Part shown: one piece after another, positions 1 to 9,540 of the stretch
Layout: each line of letters starts with the position of its first letter
Numbering within the stretch: position 1 is the stretch's first letter
The notes under the pieces: generated by a model
Databases searched by the model: none
The model's input: the letters and a program-made list of their open reading frames with translations, nothing else
What the model was told of the DNA's origin: nothing
From: Clostridium sp. SM-530-WT-3G
Lineage (GTDB): Bacteria; Bacillota; Clostridia; Clostridiales; Clostridiaceae
Direction of reading: 5' to 3'
Length of the DNA stretch: 64,000 bases
NCBI RefSeq assembly: GCF_012843905.1
Contig: NZ_JABAGC010000008.1
Coordinates: 1-64,000, forward strand
Translations under genes and position numbers: made by a program

Positions 1-89
1 TTGTGTAAACATCTCTGTTGGGTTTATTGTAGCACTTATATTCCGTAAGCGATAGGCGTCTATTTTTTTACGCTTACATTTAATCTTAT

Positions 90-1319
90 CTAATACGGTA
101 ATTCAAAAGTTTCTATTACAGAAATTCTAAGTTTCAAAATCTTAATAGAATTAACCATTATTTTTATCATATTGAACAAACCATATTTAATTAAATATTG
201 ATTTATAAATCTATCAACCCACGCAAATATAATAAAATAACTATTTTTTCTTATATATTCATATTTATTAGGATATTTCATAAGTAAATATTCACCCTTA
301 GGACAAATAAATAAAATTATTCTTTTAAGTATTGCTCTTTCTTCTTTGTGATGATTTCTGCTTTTAAATAATATATCATAATCAGGGTTTAGCTGTTTTT
401 TTCCATGAACGCCTACATTCATTATATTGTCAATAAAAATATCTATATCCTTTTTAGTAATATTATTATTTAAAAAAATTTCAGGTATTTCAATATCAAG
501 TAATTTATTTGTTACCATCATTATACCTTCAGTATATTTAAGAAGTTCATATCTACATAATTCATTTTTTAATTCAGCCCAATTAATATCATCATAATTT
601 TCTTTAATAAATAATGCAAAATCATATATTAACCTAATACCAAACCCATAATATTTAGTATGAGTTGCCATATGTAATATCTGATGTATTATAAAATCTT
701 TATTACTTAATGTCTTTGTTATTACTCCTTCTATTTCAGTTTCAATTGAATTATTCCATAAATTTTCTTCAAATTGAGAAAAATCAACACCAATAAAACC
801 ACTATTTCCAAGTTTATGATGAAGTTCTATTTCTAAAGTGTTTGGTTTAACAAATGCTTCATGAATATCGTTACTATGTCCATTAAATGTATAACCACAT
901 TCATTTAAACATTCTACTGCTTTGCTGTATTGCTCTTTTTTCACTAAAATATCAGCATCACTCATACTTCTTAATTCTGGTTTATGATACAACTTTCTCA
1001 AAACTAAGCCTTTTAATACAATTGCTTCAACACCTTCTTCATTAAATCGAGATAAAACTTGTTTAATTTCGCGTGTATGTTTAATCTGAATCATATTCGA
1101 AGTAAATACTTTCCTTTTCCACTCTTCTCGAAGATCACTATTTATAGTTCGAATTATATTTTTATCTAATGTATAATAAGCTAATGAATCAATATTTTGT
1201 TCATGAATCTCTTTAATTATATTTTCCCACGCATCACTATTAATTCTTAAATCTGTTATTTTTTCATTATTAATGGACTTTTTTAATATATCAATAAGAA
1301 CTGTTTGTTCATAATTCAT
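90..1319 (-). CDS. Nucleotidyltransferase-family protein (NTP_transf_5-like)
   Basis: Predicted 409-residue cytosolic protein of the NTP_transf_5 type (uncharacterised nucleotidyltransferase fold), often found in polysaccharide loci. Residues about 98-127 carry the family signature: a KGL stretch, LYHKPELR, then S-D-A-D-I-L-V, whose DAD acidic pair would be the metal site. The rest is helical and unremarkable. The ATG has a good upstream site (taggag, 6 nt away). It is the last gene of the capsule operon inside the window. The substrate is unknown; the family name comes from motif recognition, and a role in modifying the polysaccharide is inferred from location only. Confidence 0.75.
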   Translation of the reverse strand: MNYEQTVLIDILKKSINNEKITDLRINSDAWENIIKEIHEQNIDSLAYYTLDKNIIRTINSDLREEWKRKVFTSNMIQIKHTREIKQVLSRFNEEGVEAIVLKGLVLRKLYHKPELRSMSDADILVKKEQYSKAVECLNECGYTFNGHSNDIHEAFVKPNTLEIELHHKLGNSGFIGVDFSQFEENLWNNSIETEIEGVITKTLSNKDFIIHQILHMATHTKYYGFGIRLIYDFALFIKENYDDINWAELKNELCRYELLKYTEGIMMVTNKLLDIEIPEIFLNNNITKKDIDIFIDNIMNVGVHGKKQLNPDYDILFKSRNHHKEERAILKRIILFICPKGEYLLMKYPNKYEYIRKNSYFIIFAWVDRFINQYLIKYGLFNMIKIMVNSIKILKLRISVIETFELPY

Positions 1320-1408
1320 AATTAATCTCCTATCAATAAAATATTGTAATATACGACTAATAACATATTCTTAATTATCATTTACTAATTTTTTATACTA
1401 ATTAGGGT

Positions 1409-1600
1409 TCAATTGATATTATTTAGTAATAAATATGATTTCCAACATAAATCATTGTTTATAAAAGGATATTGAAATCCTTCCTCATCCATCTTCATTG
1501 TGATGCATTCCTTAGCATAAACTTGTGCACATGAGCTACATCCACAACATTTATTTTTATCTAAAACATTAATCAACTTGATATCCATTCTAATTACCAT
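1409..1600 (-). pseudogene. Remnant of a Coenzyme F420 hydrogenase/dehydrogenase beta-subunit-like iron-sulfur protein
   Basis: A 63-residue open frame matching only the N-terminal ferredoxin part of the FrhB-like proteins that accompany flippases and polysaccharide pyruvyl transferases in clostridial capsule loci. It has C-C-G-C-S-S-C at residues 18-24, but the usual third CP pair is replaced by Y-A. The conserved D-E-E-G-F-Q-Y-P segment follows at about 39-46. After this the frame runs into an unrelated tail (WKSYLLLNNIN) and stops. Several hundred residues of the usual protein and any pyruvyl transferase partner are absent. It overlaps the flippase end by 11 bp. I read it as a decayed, non-functional remnant. 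Confidence 0.7.
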
Positions 1601-3155
1601 TAATATTTAATAACCTACTTTTTAAAGATAACTTTCCTCTTGTTATCTTATCAGCCAGTTCGATACTTTGCATAAATTCAGAAGTTTTCCTATATGCTCC
1701 ATAAAATATAATATTAGGAACAACGCAACATATCAATCCTTTCACAATTATCTCTATCCAATCAGATAAATTTACTAAATCACAAATTAAGTATGTTATT
1801 AAGCATCCAATAAAACAAACTATTGTATATAAACAAATATTCTTTAGATATCCCCTTAAATAACTTTTTTCAAATAAAATCGTAAATAAATTGTATAAAA
1901 GCCAAGGAATTTCTACTAAAATCGTTGCTAATACTGTAGAAATCATTACTCCATAGATTCCTATAATATTGACCAAAATTAAATTAAGTCCCAAATTTAC
2001 TAATGCAGCAATTAATGGGCGAAAGCGATCTTCATGCCATATTCCAGCTGCATCCTTATACATATTTAATAATTTATTAATTTCATATACAAAATAATAA
2101 ATACATAAACAAATTACTGCAGTAAAATCTAATTCATATTGTTCACCAACCCATATTTTAATGAATGGTTGATAAAGACACAAGAGGCAACATGTACAGA
2201 AGCCTGCTATCCATGCAATAATGAACGTAAATTTTTTTAAGTCATTGAAATTTTTTTCTTTTGTTTCAACTATAATACTGTTTCCAATCCCCGCCACACA
2301 TGAATTGAATATAATTGACACAAACATTATTATTGAGTTTAGAATATAAAAATAATTTTGATATACTGCCAACATAGTCAATCCTAAAAATGCAGAAATA
2401 ACAATTGTATCTGAAGAATTTAAAATTACTCCTCCTATTTTTGATGTAAAAAGATCTCTAACTCTTCTATTTATTTTTTTAATTTCATTCTTTTCAAGTT
2501 CTCCAGTTGGATTATAATTGGGATACATTTTGCTTACTATTATCGCAGTTACAATATTAGTTAAAGCTTGTATAAATAAAGAAACTATCAAATACAAATA
2601 ATAATTTCTTAACACTAATGTTAATATCTGAAACAAATATTGTATACTTGCCATGATTAAAGTAATTTTACTAGTTATATCATCTCTCTGATAAGCATTT
2701 AATAAACAATTTTTATATGCAAATAGCCAATATGTTAGAACTGTTGCACCTAAATTTAATAAATATAAAACATATACATTAATATCAGATGGAACTCCTC
2801 CTGATATTAATCGAGGGATGAATGGAAGTAATATCACTCCAAAAATTGCTATAACTAATCCTATAATTCTATAATATAGTTTATATAATTTCATTAATGC
2901 ACATATTTGTTTAGTATCATCGTCAACTATAGGCTTGTATATACTATAAACCATAGCACTCCCCACACCGAGTTCAGCAAGATTCAAAACTTGAAGAATT
3001 GAAACAAACAAACTATTTAGCCCAAGATACTGAACCCCTAATAAATATAGCATTGCTGTTCTCATTATAAATGGCATTATTATTTGATATATTTTTAAAA
3101 TGCCTCCAAACATAATATTCCTAGTTGCATTTTTTGTACGTTCTATTTTCCCCAT
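1590..3155 (-). CDS. Oligosaccharide/polysaccharide flippase (Wzx-like, MATE/MOP superfamily)
   Basis: About 521-residue integral membrane protein with some 12-14 hydrophobic segments, predicted to flip lipid-linked repeat units across the cytoplasmic membrane. The N-terminus (MGKIERTKNATRNIMFGG) and the N-L-A-E-L-G-V-G-S-A segment near residues 60-70 are typical of clostridial capsule flippases. A GTG lies 33 nt further upstream (3188), but I prefer the ATG at 3155 because family members begin with this basic sequence; neither start has a strong ribosome site. It follows the acetyltransferase and precedes the iron-sulfur remnant in the operon. Confidence 0.85.
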   Translation of the reverse strand: MGKIERTKNATRNIMFGGILKIYQIIMPFIMRTAMLYLLGVQYLGLNSLFVSILQVLNLAELGVGSAMVYSIYKPIVDDDTKQICALMKLYKLYYRIIGLVIAIFGVILLPFIPRLISGGVPSDINVYVLYLLNLGATVLTYWLFAYKNCLLNAYQRDDITSKITLIMASIQYLFQILTLVLRNYYLYLIVSLFIQALTNIVTAIIVSKMYPNYNPTGELEKNEIKKINRRVRDLFTSKIGGVILNSSDTIVISAFLGLTMLAVYQNYFYILNSIIMFVSIIFNSCVAGIGNSIIVETKEKNFNDLKKFTFIIAWIAGFCTCCLLCLYQPFIKIWVGEQYELDFTAVICLCIYYFVYEINKLLNMYKDAAGIWHEDRFRPLIAALVNLGLNLILVNIIGIYGVMISTVLATILVEIPWLLYNLFTILFEKSYLRGYLKNICLYTIVCFIGCLITYLICDLVNLSDWIEIIVKGLICCVVPNIIFYGAYRKTSEFMQSIELADKITRGKLSLKSRLLNINGN

Positions 3156-3297
3156 AATCTTCTCATCTTTCTTATTAATATTAATCACTATATCTTTCTA
3201 TATTTTCAACTAACTTAACTATTATACTAATACTATTTAATACATTTGGTTCTATTAATATTAGATGAATTATTTTCTTACTAACTAAATCTCCTCT

Positions 3298-3882
3298 TTA
3301 ATAATCTCCATATATCACAATCGATGGTCTGTATGATAATATTTTAGCTGGACTTCCCGCAACAGTCATATTGCTAGGAATACTTTTAGTAACAACTGAA
3401 TTTGCACCTATTGTTACATCTCCAATTATTTTAGCACCTGCTCCAATAAATACATTGTTACCAATCTTTGCAACTTCATATCTTCCTTGATATATATTAT
3501 TACCTATAGTAACTCCCTGTAGTATTTCACAATTTTCACCAATACGTACATGACTGTTAATAACAATTCCACCACAATGGGGTATTATTAGGCCTTTTCC
3601 AATCATACAAGATGATTCAATTTCAATACCATACTTCACTTGTTTATTTACTAATTTAATATGCGCAAGTTTATACATTATCTTATTAATGAATACATCT
3701 TTATTCTTCTTTTTCAAATAAAGATATTGGCATAATCTATAATATAATATAAATTTAAGTGTAGGCTTACAAATAAAATTAAAATATTCTTTAAATATCT
3801 GTTTTCTAGTATATTTAGTTCCAATATTTCTATATATATCTGCATACAATATGTTAAATAAATTATCTAAATTTAAAATCAT
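3298..3882 (-). CDS. Left-handed beta-helix acyltransferase (serine acetyltransferase-like)
   Basis: 194-residue protein with a basic N-terminal half and a hexapeptide-repeat C-terminal half from about residue 85 (GIEIESSCMIGKGLIIPHCGG, then IGENCEILQGVTIGNN and IGANSVVTKSIP). The I-P-H-C-G-G and A-G-S-P-A-K signatures place it with CysE-like and colanic-acid-type O-acetyltransferases. Those enzymes transfer acetyl from acetyl-CoA to sugar hydroxyls in capsule loci. Here it probably acetylates the repeat unit; that is inferred from its location. The start is supported by aaggag 7-8 nt upstream. Confidence 0.8.
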   Translation of the reverse strand: MILNLDNLFNILYADIYRNIGTKYTRKQIFKEYFNFICKPTLKFILYYRLCQYLYLKKKNKDVFINKIMYKLAHIKLVNKQVKYGIEIESSCMIGKGLIIPHCGGIVINSHVRIGENCEILQGVTIGNNIYQGRYEVAKIGNNVFIGAGAKIIGDVTIGANSVVTKSIPSNMTVAGSPAKILSYRPSIVIYGDY

Positions 3883-3920
3883 TAATTTTCTCCTTGATAT
3901 TATACTTATTAGTTAACATT

Positions 3921-4934
3921 CTAATTAGATTTAACCAATCTAAATTGCATCAACCCAGTTTTAATCAAATGCTTTAGTATATAGTAATTTATTTTAAATG
4001 ATAACTTATTAAGTTTACTTTTAACATAGCTAACGTCATTATTTTTAACAAAATATTTCAACCCGCGCTTATAATATGTCTTATTAACTTTATTTTCTAT
4101 AGTATTCATCATATTTACATACTCTCTATTTGTTAAAGATAATCCATTTGAATATAACATATCAATTACAGTATTTACTGATAAATAATAAAACCCTTCA
4201 GCCGCTTGTACAACATCATTTGAATATTTTCCACAAAAAAAATGTAACATATCTTCAACATTGTCAATTAGATCCAAATTCTTTAGATTAAATTTCTTTT
4301 TAGTAATACTATTACCATTTCCTTGATTATAATAATATAATTTTTCATTAACAAATGAAATTCTATTCGAATTACCTATTACTTTATAAAAAGTAGCAAC
4401 ATCTTCAAATAGCTTTCCTTCTGGAAACCTTAGATTATTAAATAAATACTTTTTATATAATTTATTCTGAGCATGCGATTTAAAATAAGAATGATTTAAA
4501 TACTTTAATAAAGTATCTTCTCTATTTAACACTCCAAAATCTCTAAATTTATTATTACTAATATCTGTTCCATTAAGGTAATAATTCATATCACAAATAA
4601 CAATATCCGAATTGTTTTCCTTCAAATTATTAATCATTTTCTCATACATATATTTATCAATATAATCATCACTATCTACAAACCCTATATATTCACCTTT
4701 AGCAATATCTAATCCACAATTTCTTGCTGAACTTAAACCTCCATTTATTTTATGAATAACTTTTATTCTATTATCTTTAAGTTTATACTGATCACATATT
4801 TTCCCACTATTATCTGTAGAACCGTCATCAATTAAAATAATCTCTATATCATAAAAACTTTGATTTATTATGGAGTCTATACATTTGCCTAAATAGTTTT
4901 CCACATTATATACTGGAACAATTATACTTATCAA
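3921..4934 (-). CDS. Glycosyltransferase family 2
   Basis: 337-residue GT-A fold glycosyltransferase. Residues 1-95 contain the hallmark features: M-I-S-I-I-V-P-V-Y-N at the start, I-D-D-G-S-T-D-N-S near 37, G-G-L-S-S-A-R-N near 65, and F-V-D-S-D-D near 86, whose DSD acts as the metal-binding DxD motif. The C-terminal 200 residues hold amphipathic helices likely to touch the membrane. It transfers a sugar from a nucleotide donor to the growing lipid-linked repeat unit. Donor and acceptor cannot be read from the sequence. Confidence 0.88.
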   Translation of the reverse strand: MISIIVPVYNVENYLGKCIDSIINQSFYDIEIILIDDGSTDNSGKICDQYKLKDNRIKVIHKINGGLSSARNCGLDIAKGEYIGFVDSDDYIDKYMYEKMINNLKENNSDIVICDMNYYLNGTDISNNKFRDFGVLNREDTLLKYLNHSYFKSHAQNKLYKKYLFNNLRFPEGKLFEDVATFYKVIGNSNRISFVNEKLYYYNQGNGNSITKKKFNLKNLDLIDNVEDMLHFFCGKYSNDVVQAAEGFYYLSVNTVIDMLYSNGLSLTNREYVNMMNTIENKVNKTYYKRGLKYFVKNNDVSYVKSKLNKLSFKINYYILKHLIKTGLMQFRLVKSN

Positions 4935-4998
4935 AACTGTTCATTCCTTTCTTTCACCAAAACATTAGTACTTTTATTTAACCTTTACCAGTATGCTA

Positions 4999-6177
4999 TC
5001 AGTCATATAAAATCTCATTCCATTGTTTCAAAATTTTTTCTCGAGAAAAATCTTCAGCTCTTCTGGTGGATTTATTAGCTAATTTTAATCTTTCATTAGA
5101 ATTATTAATCAAATTCTTCATATTCATACTTAGAGAATCAATGTCTCCATTCTTAATTAATATTCCATTTGTTCCATCAATTATTTCCTTTGGTCCTGAA
5201 TTATTAAAAGCTATTACCGGTAAACCACATTCCATCGCTTCAATTATAACCAACCCAAATCCTTCCCATCTCGAACTTGATACAAATATAGATGAATTTA
5301 CATAGTACTGTTCTATATTATTTGAAAATGGTTCTACAAAAATCCTGCTTTCCAAATTTTTATTGTTTATCATCTTTAAAATTTCTTCTTTATCAGGGCC
5401 ATCACCCACTAGCTTAAGTATCCATTCCTCGCATCCTTCACAATTACATATTCTTTTAAATGCTTCAATTAATAAATCTATACCTTTCTGATAAATAACT
5501 AATCTACCAACAAATAGAATAATTTTTTTATCACCTTGAGATTTCAATCTAGATTTAAAGCTAAGTGGATTATAAATTCTACAGCTGTCAATATTGAAAT
5601 TATAGTCCACAAGTCTCTTATCATAATTAGTTAAAACAATATATTTATTCAATTTTGGCAAAGAATTCTTAAATAATATATCTTGATTCCAACAATATTT
5701 AAACTTATTTTTAAAATAAGCATCATACGAATTATGCTGCCATCCTATCAGTTTAGAATTCACTTTATCAGATATTATTCCAATTAAAATGCTGTAAAAC
5801 CCCTCAACTCCGATTATGACATCAAAATCATTTTCATTAAAATATTTTATAAATTTATATCTAATATCAGCTGGTATATAAGCTTTTGATAAAAATTCTT
5901 TAAAAAATTCATTATTAAATATACCGCTATATTTATTTATGCCTTTAAACAACTTTCCAAATAAATTTCTAATCTTATTTGTCCGCCTAAGTTTAGAATT
6001 CATATCTATAGATACTTTTTTATCTAAATTATATAAGCTTCTGTCCAACTTATAGCTATCATCAGTACATAATATTGTTACTTCATGTTGTTTACTTAGT
6101 TCGCTAGCAATAACAGATACAACCCTTTGAACTCCTCCAGCATTAAAAATTGTATTTGTAACAAAACATAACTTCAT
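4999..6177 (-). CDS. Glycosyltransferase family 4
   Basis: 392-residue GT-B fold enzyme. The N-terminal domain starts MKLCFVTNTIFNAGGVQRV, with the G-G-V-Q-R acceptor-side loop. The C-terminal domain starts near residue 215 (KIILFVGRLVIYQKGIDLLIEAF) and has the E-G-F-G-L-V-I-I-E-A catalytic/donor motif near 315-324, with the EX7E glutamates. These are retaining transferases using nucleotide sugars; the linkage made here is unknown. It sits between two GT2 genes in the capsule operon. Confidence 0.88.
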   Translation of the reverse strand: MKLCFVTNTIFNAGGVQRVVSVIASELSKQHEVTILCTDDSYKLDRSLYNLDKKVSIDMNSKLRRTNKIRNLFGKLFKGINKYSGIFNNEFFKEFLSKAYIPADIRYKFIKYFNENDFDVIIGVEGFYSILIGIISDKVNSKLIGWQHNSYDAYFKNKFKYCWNQDILFKNSLPKLNKYIVLTNYDKRLVDYNFNIDSCRIYNPLSFKSRLKSQGDKKIILFVGRLVIYQKGIDLLIEAFKRICNCEGCEEWILKLVGDGPDKEEILKMINNKNLESRIFVEPFSNNIEQYYVNSSIFVSSSRWEGFGLVIIEAMECGLPVIAFNNSGPKEIIDGTNGILIKNGDIDSLSMNMKNLINNSNERLKLANKSTRRAEDFSREKILKQWNEILYD

Positions 6178-6276
6178 TTTTTATTCCTTTCATTCTATAT
6201 ACTGCTAATATACTTAAACATACCGTTATAATTAATTTTATAGTATTCATACTTTATTCTTCTAAAAACATTATTA

Positions 6277-7140
6277 TTACTTTAAGACACCTCTTTTTAG
6301 ATAAAACTTATAGTGAAAACTTCTCAATTGAAAAATACTAATAATATAATCAAAAATATTTTTCACATTAGATTTATCCTTAAAAAATGCCTTTCTAAAG
6401 TCTTCTACAGAATATTCTCCATTTTGCATTTTATATATTCCTCTAAGCCTTAGCATAGTAGCTTGTAACTTTCTAATATCCTTATACTTCTCCAATAAAA
6501 TATTAGTAGCTCTTATAGCTTTAGTGCAGTCCTTACTTATACTATTGCTCTGGATATAAACATCCACCAATACTTTCTCTATAATTCCAATCTTATATCT
6601 ATTAACAAGCCTTATGGCTAAATCCCAATCTTGAAATCGCGGTAATCTATCATCAAATTTTTCTTTATAAAAACATTCTTTTTTTCCAAAAATAGTTTGA
6701 GTGCTTATAAAATTTTCTCTAAGAATCATATTCTTATAATTATTATTTTTTATCTTCTTAGGAAATATCGCTTCCTGTTCTCCATTTTTAACCAATATAA
6801 AACATGATACTACATCTAAATTCTTTTCAATTAAATATTTATATTGTTCTGCCAATTTATTACTTCTCCATTCATCATCACTATCCTGAAAAGCAATATA
6901 TTCTCCTTTAGCTAGTTGAATACCATAATTTCTAGCATAGCAAGCTCCTTTATTTTCACTAAGTTTATAGTATCTAATCCTTTTATCATTGAATTTTTCA
7001 ACTATATCTTCAGTATTATCAATTGAATTATCATCTATGATAAGAAGTTCAATATCTTCATAAGTTTGATTCAATATACTATTTATAGCTTTTTCTATAC
7101 TATTGGCTCTATTGTATGTTGGAATTATTACTGAAATCAT
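6277..7140 (-). CDS. Glycosyltransferase family 2
   Basis: 287-residue GT-A enzyme. M-I-S-V-I-I-P-T-Y-N-R-A begins the nucleotide-binding domain, I-D-D-N-S-I-D-N-T lies near 35-43, G-A-C-Y-A-R-N-Y-G near 65, and F-Q-D-S-D-D-E-W near 83-90 provides the DxD-type metal site. It is shorter than the other GT2 in the locus and lacks long C-terminal hydrophobic helices, so it is probably cytosolic or peripheral. It lies 14 bp downstream of the predicted polymerase gene, in the same operon. Sugar specificity is not visible. Confidence 0.88.
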   Translation of the reverse strand: MISVIIPTYNRANSIEKAINSILNQTYEDIELLIIDDNSIDNTEDIVEKFNDKRIRYYKLSENKGACYARNYGIQLAKGEYIAFQDSDDEWRSNKLAEQYKYLIEKNLDVVSCFILVKNGEQEAIFPKKIKNNNYKNMILRENFISTQTIFGKKECFYKEKFDDRLPRFQDWDLAIRLVNRYKIGIIEKVLVDVYIQSNSISKDCTKAIRATNILLEKYKDIRKLQATMLRLRGIYKMQNGEYSVEDFRKAFFKDKSNVKNIFDYIISIFQLRSFHYKFYLKRGVLK

Positions 7141-7154
7141 AATTATATCTCTCC

Positions 7155-8297
7155 CTATACTATAATATCTAGAATCGATCTATATGGACAAACCTGATCT
7201 ATCCCTACAATCATAAAATTATATAAAAAATAAGCAAAACTATATGCTACAATATATAATCCTAAGAATGGTTTTTGTTTTTTTATTGAAATTGAATATA
7301 CTTGTGGTAATAACAGAATATATGAGAAAATAAAATAATAACTTAATCTATATAACCATACATTTTTATTAGAAAATAATGATAATAAAACTTCAAAAAT
7401 TGCTAGCGTAATTAACTTGTTGTTAATTTTGTTTGACTTACACAACTCATACTTTTTCCTATAAATGATTATTAGCATGGGTAATCTCATAGCTATTATT
7501 TTCCACATACTTTTGCTATTTAAGGGATTACTAGCATAAATATTATATCTAGCAAAATTATCTATCTTAATAATTAATCCAAGTATAAAGTCATATCCTA
7601 TAAATAAAGAAAGTAAAAAAACACATATTATTATCTTATTCTTTTTACTAGAAATTTTATTAACTATAAAATATACTGGTATCATTATTACTGCAGTAAT
7701 ATGAAATAAACATGCTAATCCAATACACAATATATACTTTTTCATATTCTCTTTAACTAACATATAATAATAACCTATAAACACAAAAGACATAGCCATA
7801 TATTGACGCATAATATTATAGGAACTCAAATAATACATAGTTAAAAACATAAACAAAGCTAGTGATTTGTTTATTTCTACTATCTTAATCTTTAATATTA
7901 CATAATATATTATTGATAATGTTATGAATGATGTAATTGCAAATATCCACTGTGAATCTCCGCCCAACAAATTGTAAACAATTTCCAAAATTAATCTATA
8001 TCCCAATTCACTAGGCATGAGCACATAATGACTCTTATTAATATTATATAAATACTCGTATCCATATTTATACATGTTATAGTCTGTTCCAATCCCATAC
8101 CTCAAAGCTGATGGAAGCCATGCAATAATAAAGGATAAAATATAAAAAAAATATATACACATATTATTTTTTTTATAACTACTATTCCTATACTTTTTAC
8201 CTAACTGACTCATAAGTGAAGGTATCATCACCATTAATGTTGATAAAGTTATAATAGCCAAATAAATTATAGTACTGTTACAATCTATTAGATTCAT
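7155..8297 (-). CDS. EpsG-family polysaccharide polymerase (Wzy-like)
   Basis: 380-residue membrane protein with roughly 10 transmembrane segments. The EpsG-type signature is visible after the second segment: S-A-L-R-Y-G-I-G-T-D-Y-N-M-Y. It is predicted to polymerise flipped repeat units on the outer face of the membrane. A longer frame opens at 8330, but a clear ribosome site (aggag, 9 nt away) precedes the ATG at 8297, which I take as the start. Even so, the gene begins 20 bp before the end of the upstream glycosyltransferase gene, suggesting translational coupling. Confidence 0.8.
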   Translation of the reverse strand: MNLIDCNSTIIYLAIITLSTLMVMIPSLMSQLGKKYRNSSYKKNNMCIYFFYILSFIIAWLPSALRYGIGTDYNMYKYGYEYLYNINKSHYVLMPSELGYRLILEIVYNLLGGDSQWIFAITSFITLSIIYYVILKIKIVEINKSLALFMFLTMYYLSSYNIMRQYMAMSFVFIGYYYMLVKENMKKYILCIGLACLFHITAVIMIPVYFIVNKISSKKNKIIICVFLLSLFIGYDFILGLIIKIDNFARYNIYASNPLNSKSMWKIIAMRLPMLIIIYRKKYELCKSNKINNKLITLAIFEVLLSLFSNKNVWLYRLSYYFIFSYILLLPQVYSISIKKQKPFLGLYIVAYSFAYFLYNFMIVGIDQVCPYRSILDIIV

Positions 8298-9525
8298 ACT
8301 TTTGTTCTCCTGAATTGATAATTTCTTCATAAACTTTCTCTAGTAAATCGATATGTCTTTTCAAACTATATGGCTTTTTCCAATACATTGCATAACTATT
8401 TTCACTTAGTGTCCTTATTTTATTATCATCATACGTTTTGGTGATCATGGCACATAATTGGTCAGTATTATTGGAATCATAAATAAAGCCATTAATATCA
8501 TCACATACTAATTCACGCCCATTACACTGCTTAGATACTATAACAGGTATACCTTTAGATTGAACTTCTAATATTGTCAATGGTAATCCTTCATACCACA
8601 AAGAGGGAAATACTAAAACTCTAGCCTTATTAATATATTCTTGAATTTCTGATTTACTTAACCATCCTGTTACTTTAATATTATGACTTTGTTCAATATC
8701 TTTTCGTAAATATCCATCCCCTATTATTACTGAGTTTAGATTTAATTTTTCAGTAGCTCTTATAAAATTATAAATACCTTTTTCTGCACTTAATCTACCT
8801 ATGTATAGATATAAGTTATTCTCTTCTGCTAAGACCCTTTTTTCCTTATCTACATCAACAGGATTTGGTACATAGAATATTTTCTTATTAACAACGTTAT
8901 CTGACATTATTTTAGAATTTGTTTTTCCTATCGTAATATAATTCGTATTTTTATTAGGCAATCCACATATATCTTTTTGTACTATACCTCTTACGTATCT
9001 CCAAATTTTATAGGCATAACACCTGCTATCACAATTAGTTATTAAACACTTTAAACTCATAGGATGCACATCACAAATTTTATTTTTTTTATAATTATAT
9101 ACACCTCCATTTGGACAAAAAGAGAAATAATCATGAGCTGTAATTACAGTGTTAATATCACACTTCATACATGCTTTAAATACACTAGCACTTAATGCTT
9201 TACTCAAGCCATGAATATGTACTATTGTTTTATTTTTATCCAACTTCTGTAATACTTTTAGTAACGTACGGTATGCTTTATTATTCCAAATACCATTAAC
9301 TATTGCTTCTATCCTATTAGGATTATTTAAAATATCTTCCTGATTAATTTTAATTACATCAATATTTGAATCCTTTAATTCTTTGCATACTTCCCCTACA
9401 GAAGTAAAATAAATAACATTATGTCCCCTTTTTGATAGTTCTACTGCACTTGTTATCGCTACAGATGCATTACCACCATTTATATAGGCAAAATCATTTA
9501 TAATAATAATGTTATATTTATCCAT
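8278..9525 (-). CDS. Glycosyltransferase family 4
   Basis: 415-residue GT-B enzyme. The N-terminus (IIIINDFAYINGGNASVA) has the G-G-N loop. A cysteine-rich insert at about 130-175 (FCPNGGVY, CDVHPMSLKC, NCDSRCYAYK) is a known feature of a GT4 subgroup in capsule loci and may bind metal, which I infer. The C-terminal donor domain has Y-I-G-R-L-S-A-E-K-G near 232 and a P-S-L-W-Y-E-G-L-P-L-T-I-L-E motif. Its 3' end overlaps the polymerase gene by 20 bp. Confidence 0.87.
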   Translation of the reverse strand: MDKYNIIIINDFAYINGGNASVAITSAVELSKRGHNVIYFTSVGEVCKELKDSNIDVIKINQEDILNNPNRIEAIVNGIWNNKAYRTLLKVLQKLDKNKTIVHIHGLSKALSASVFKACMKCDINTVITAHDYFSFCPNGGVYNYKKNKICDVHPMSLKCLITNCDSRCYAYKIWRYVRGIVQKDICGLPNKNTNYITIGKTNSKIMSDNVVNKKIFYVPNPVDVDKEKRVLAEENNLYLYIGRLSAEKGIYNFIRATEKLNLNSVIIGDGYLRKDIEQSHNIKVTGWLSKSEIQEYINKARVLVFPSLWYEGLPLTILEVQSKGIPVIVSKQCNGRELVCDDINGFIYDSNNTDQLCAMITKTYDDNKIRTLSENSYAMYWKKPYSLKRHIDLLEKVYEEIINSGEQKYESNRL

Positions 9526-9540
9526 ATCAATTCCTTTTAA

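Noticed and set aside
45-77. Inverted repeat GTAAGCG/CGCTTAC at the left edge as an operon terminator
   Set aside because: Only a 7-bp stem with a large loop and no T tract on the minus strand; too weak to call.
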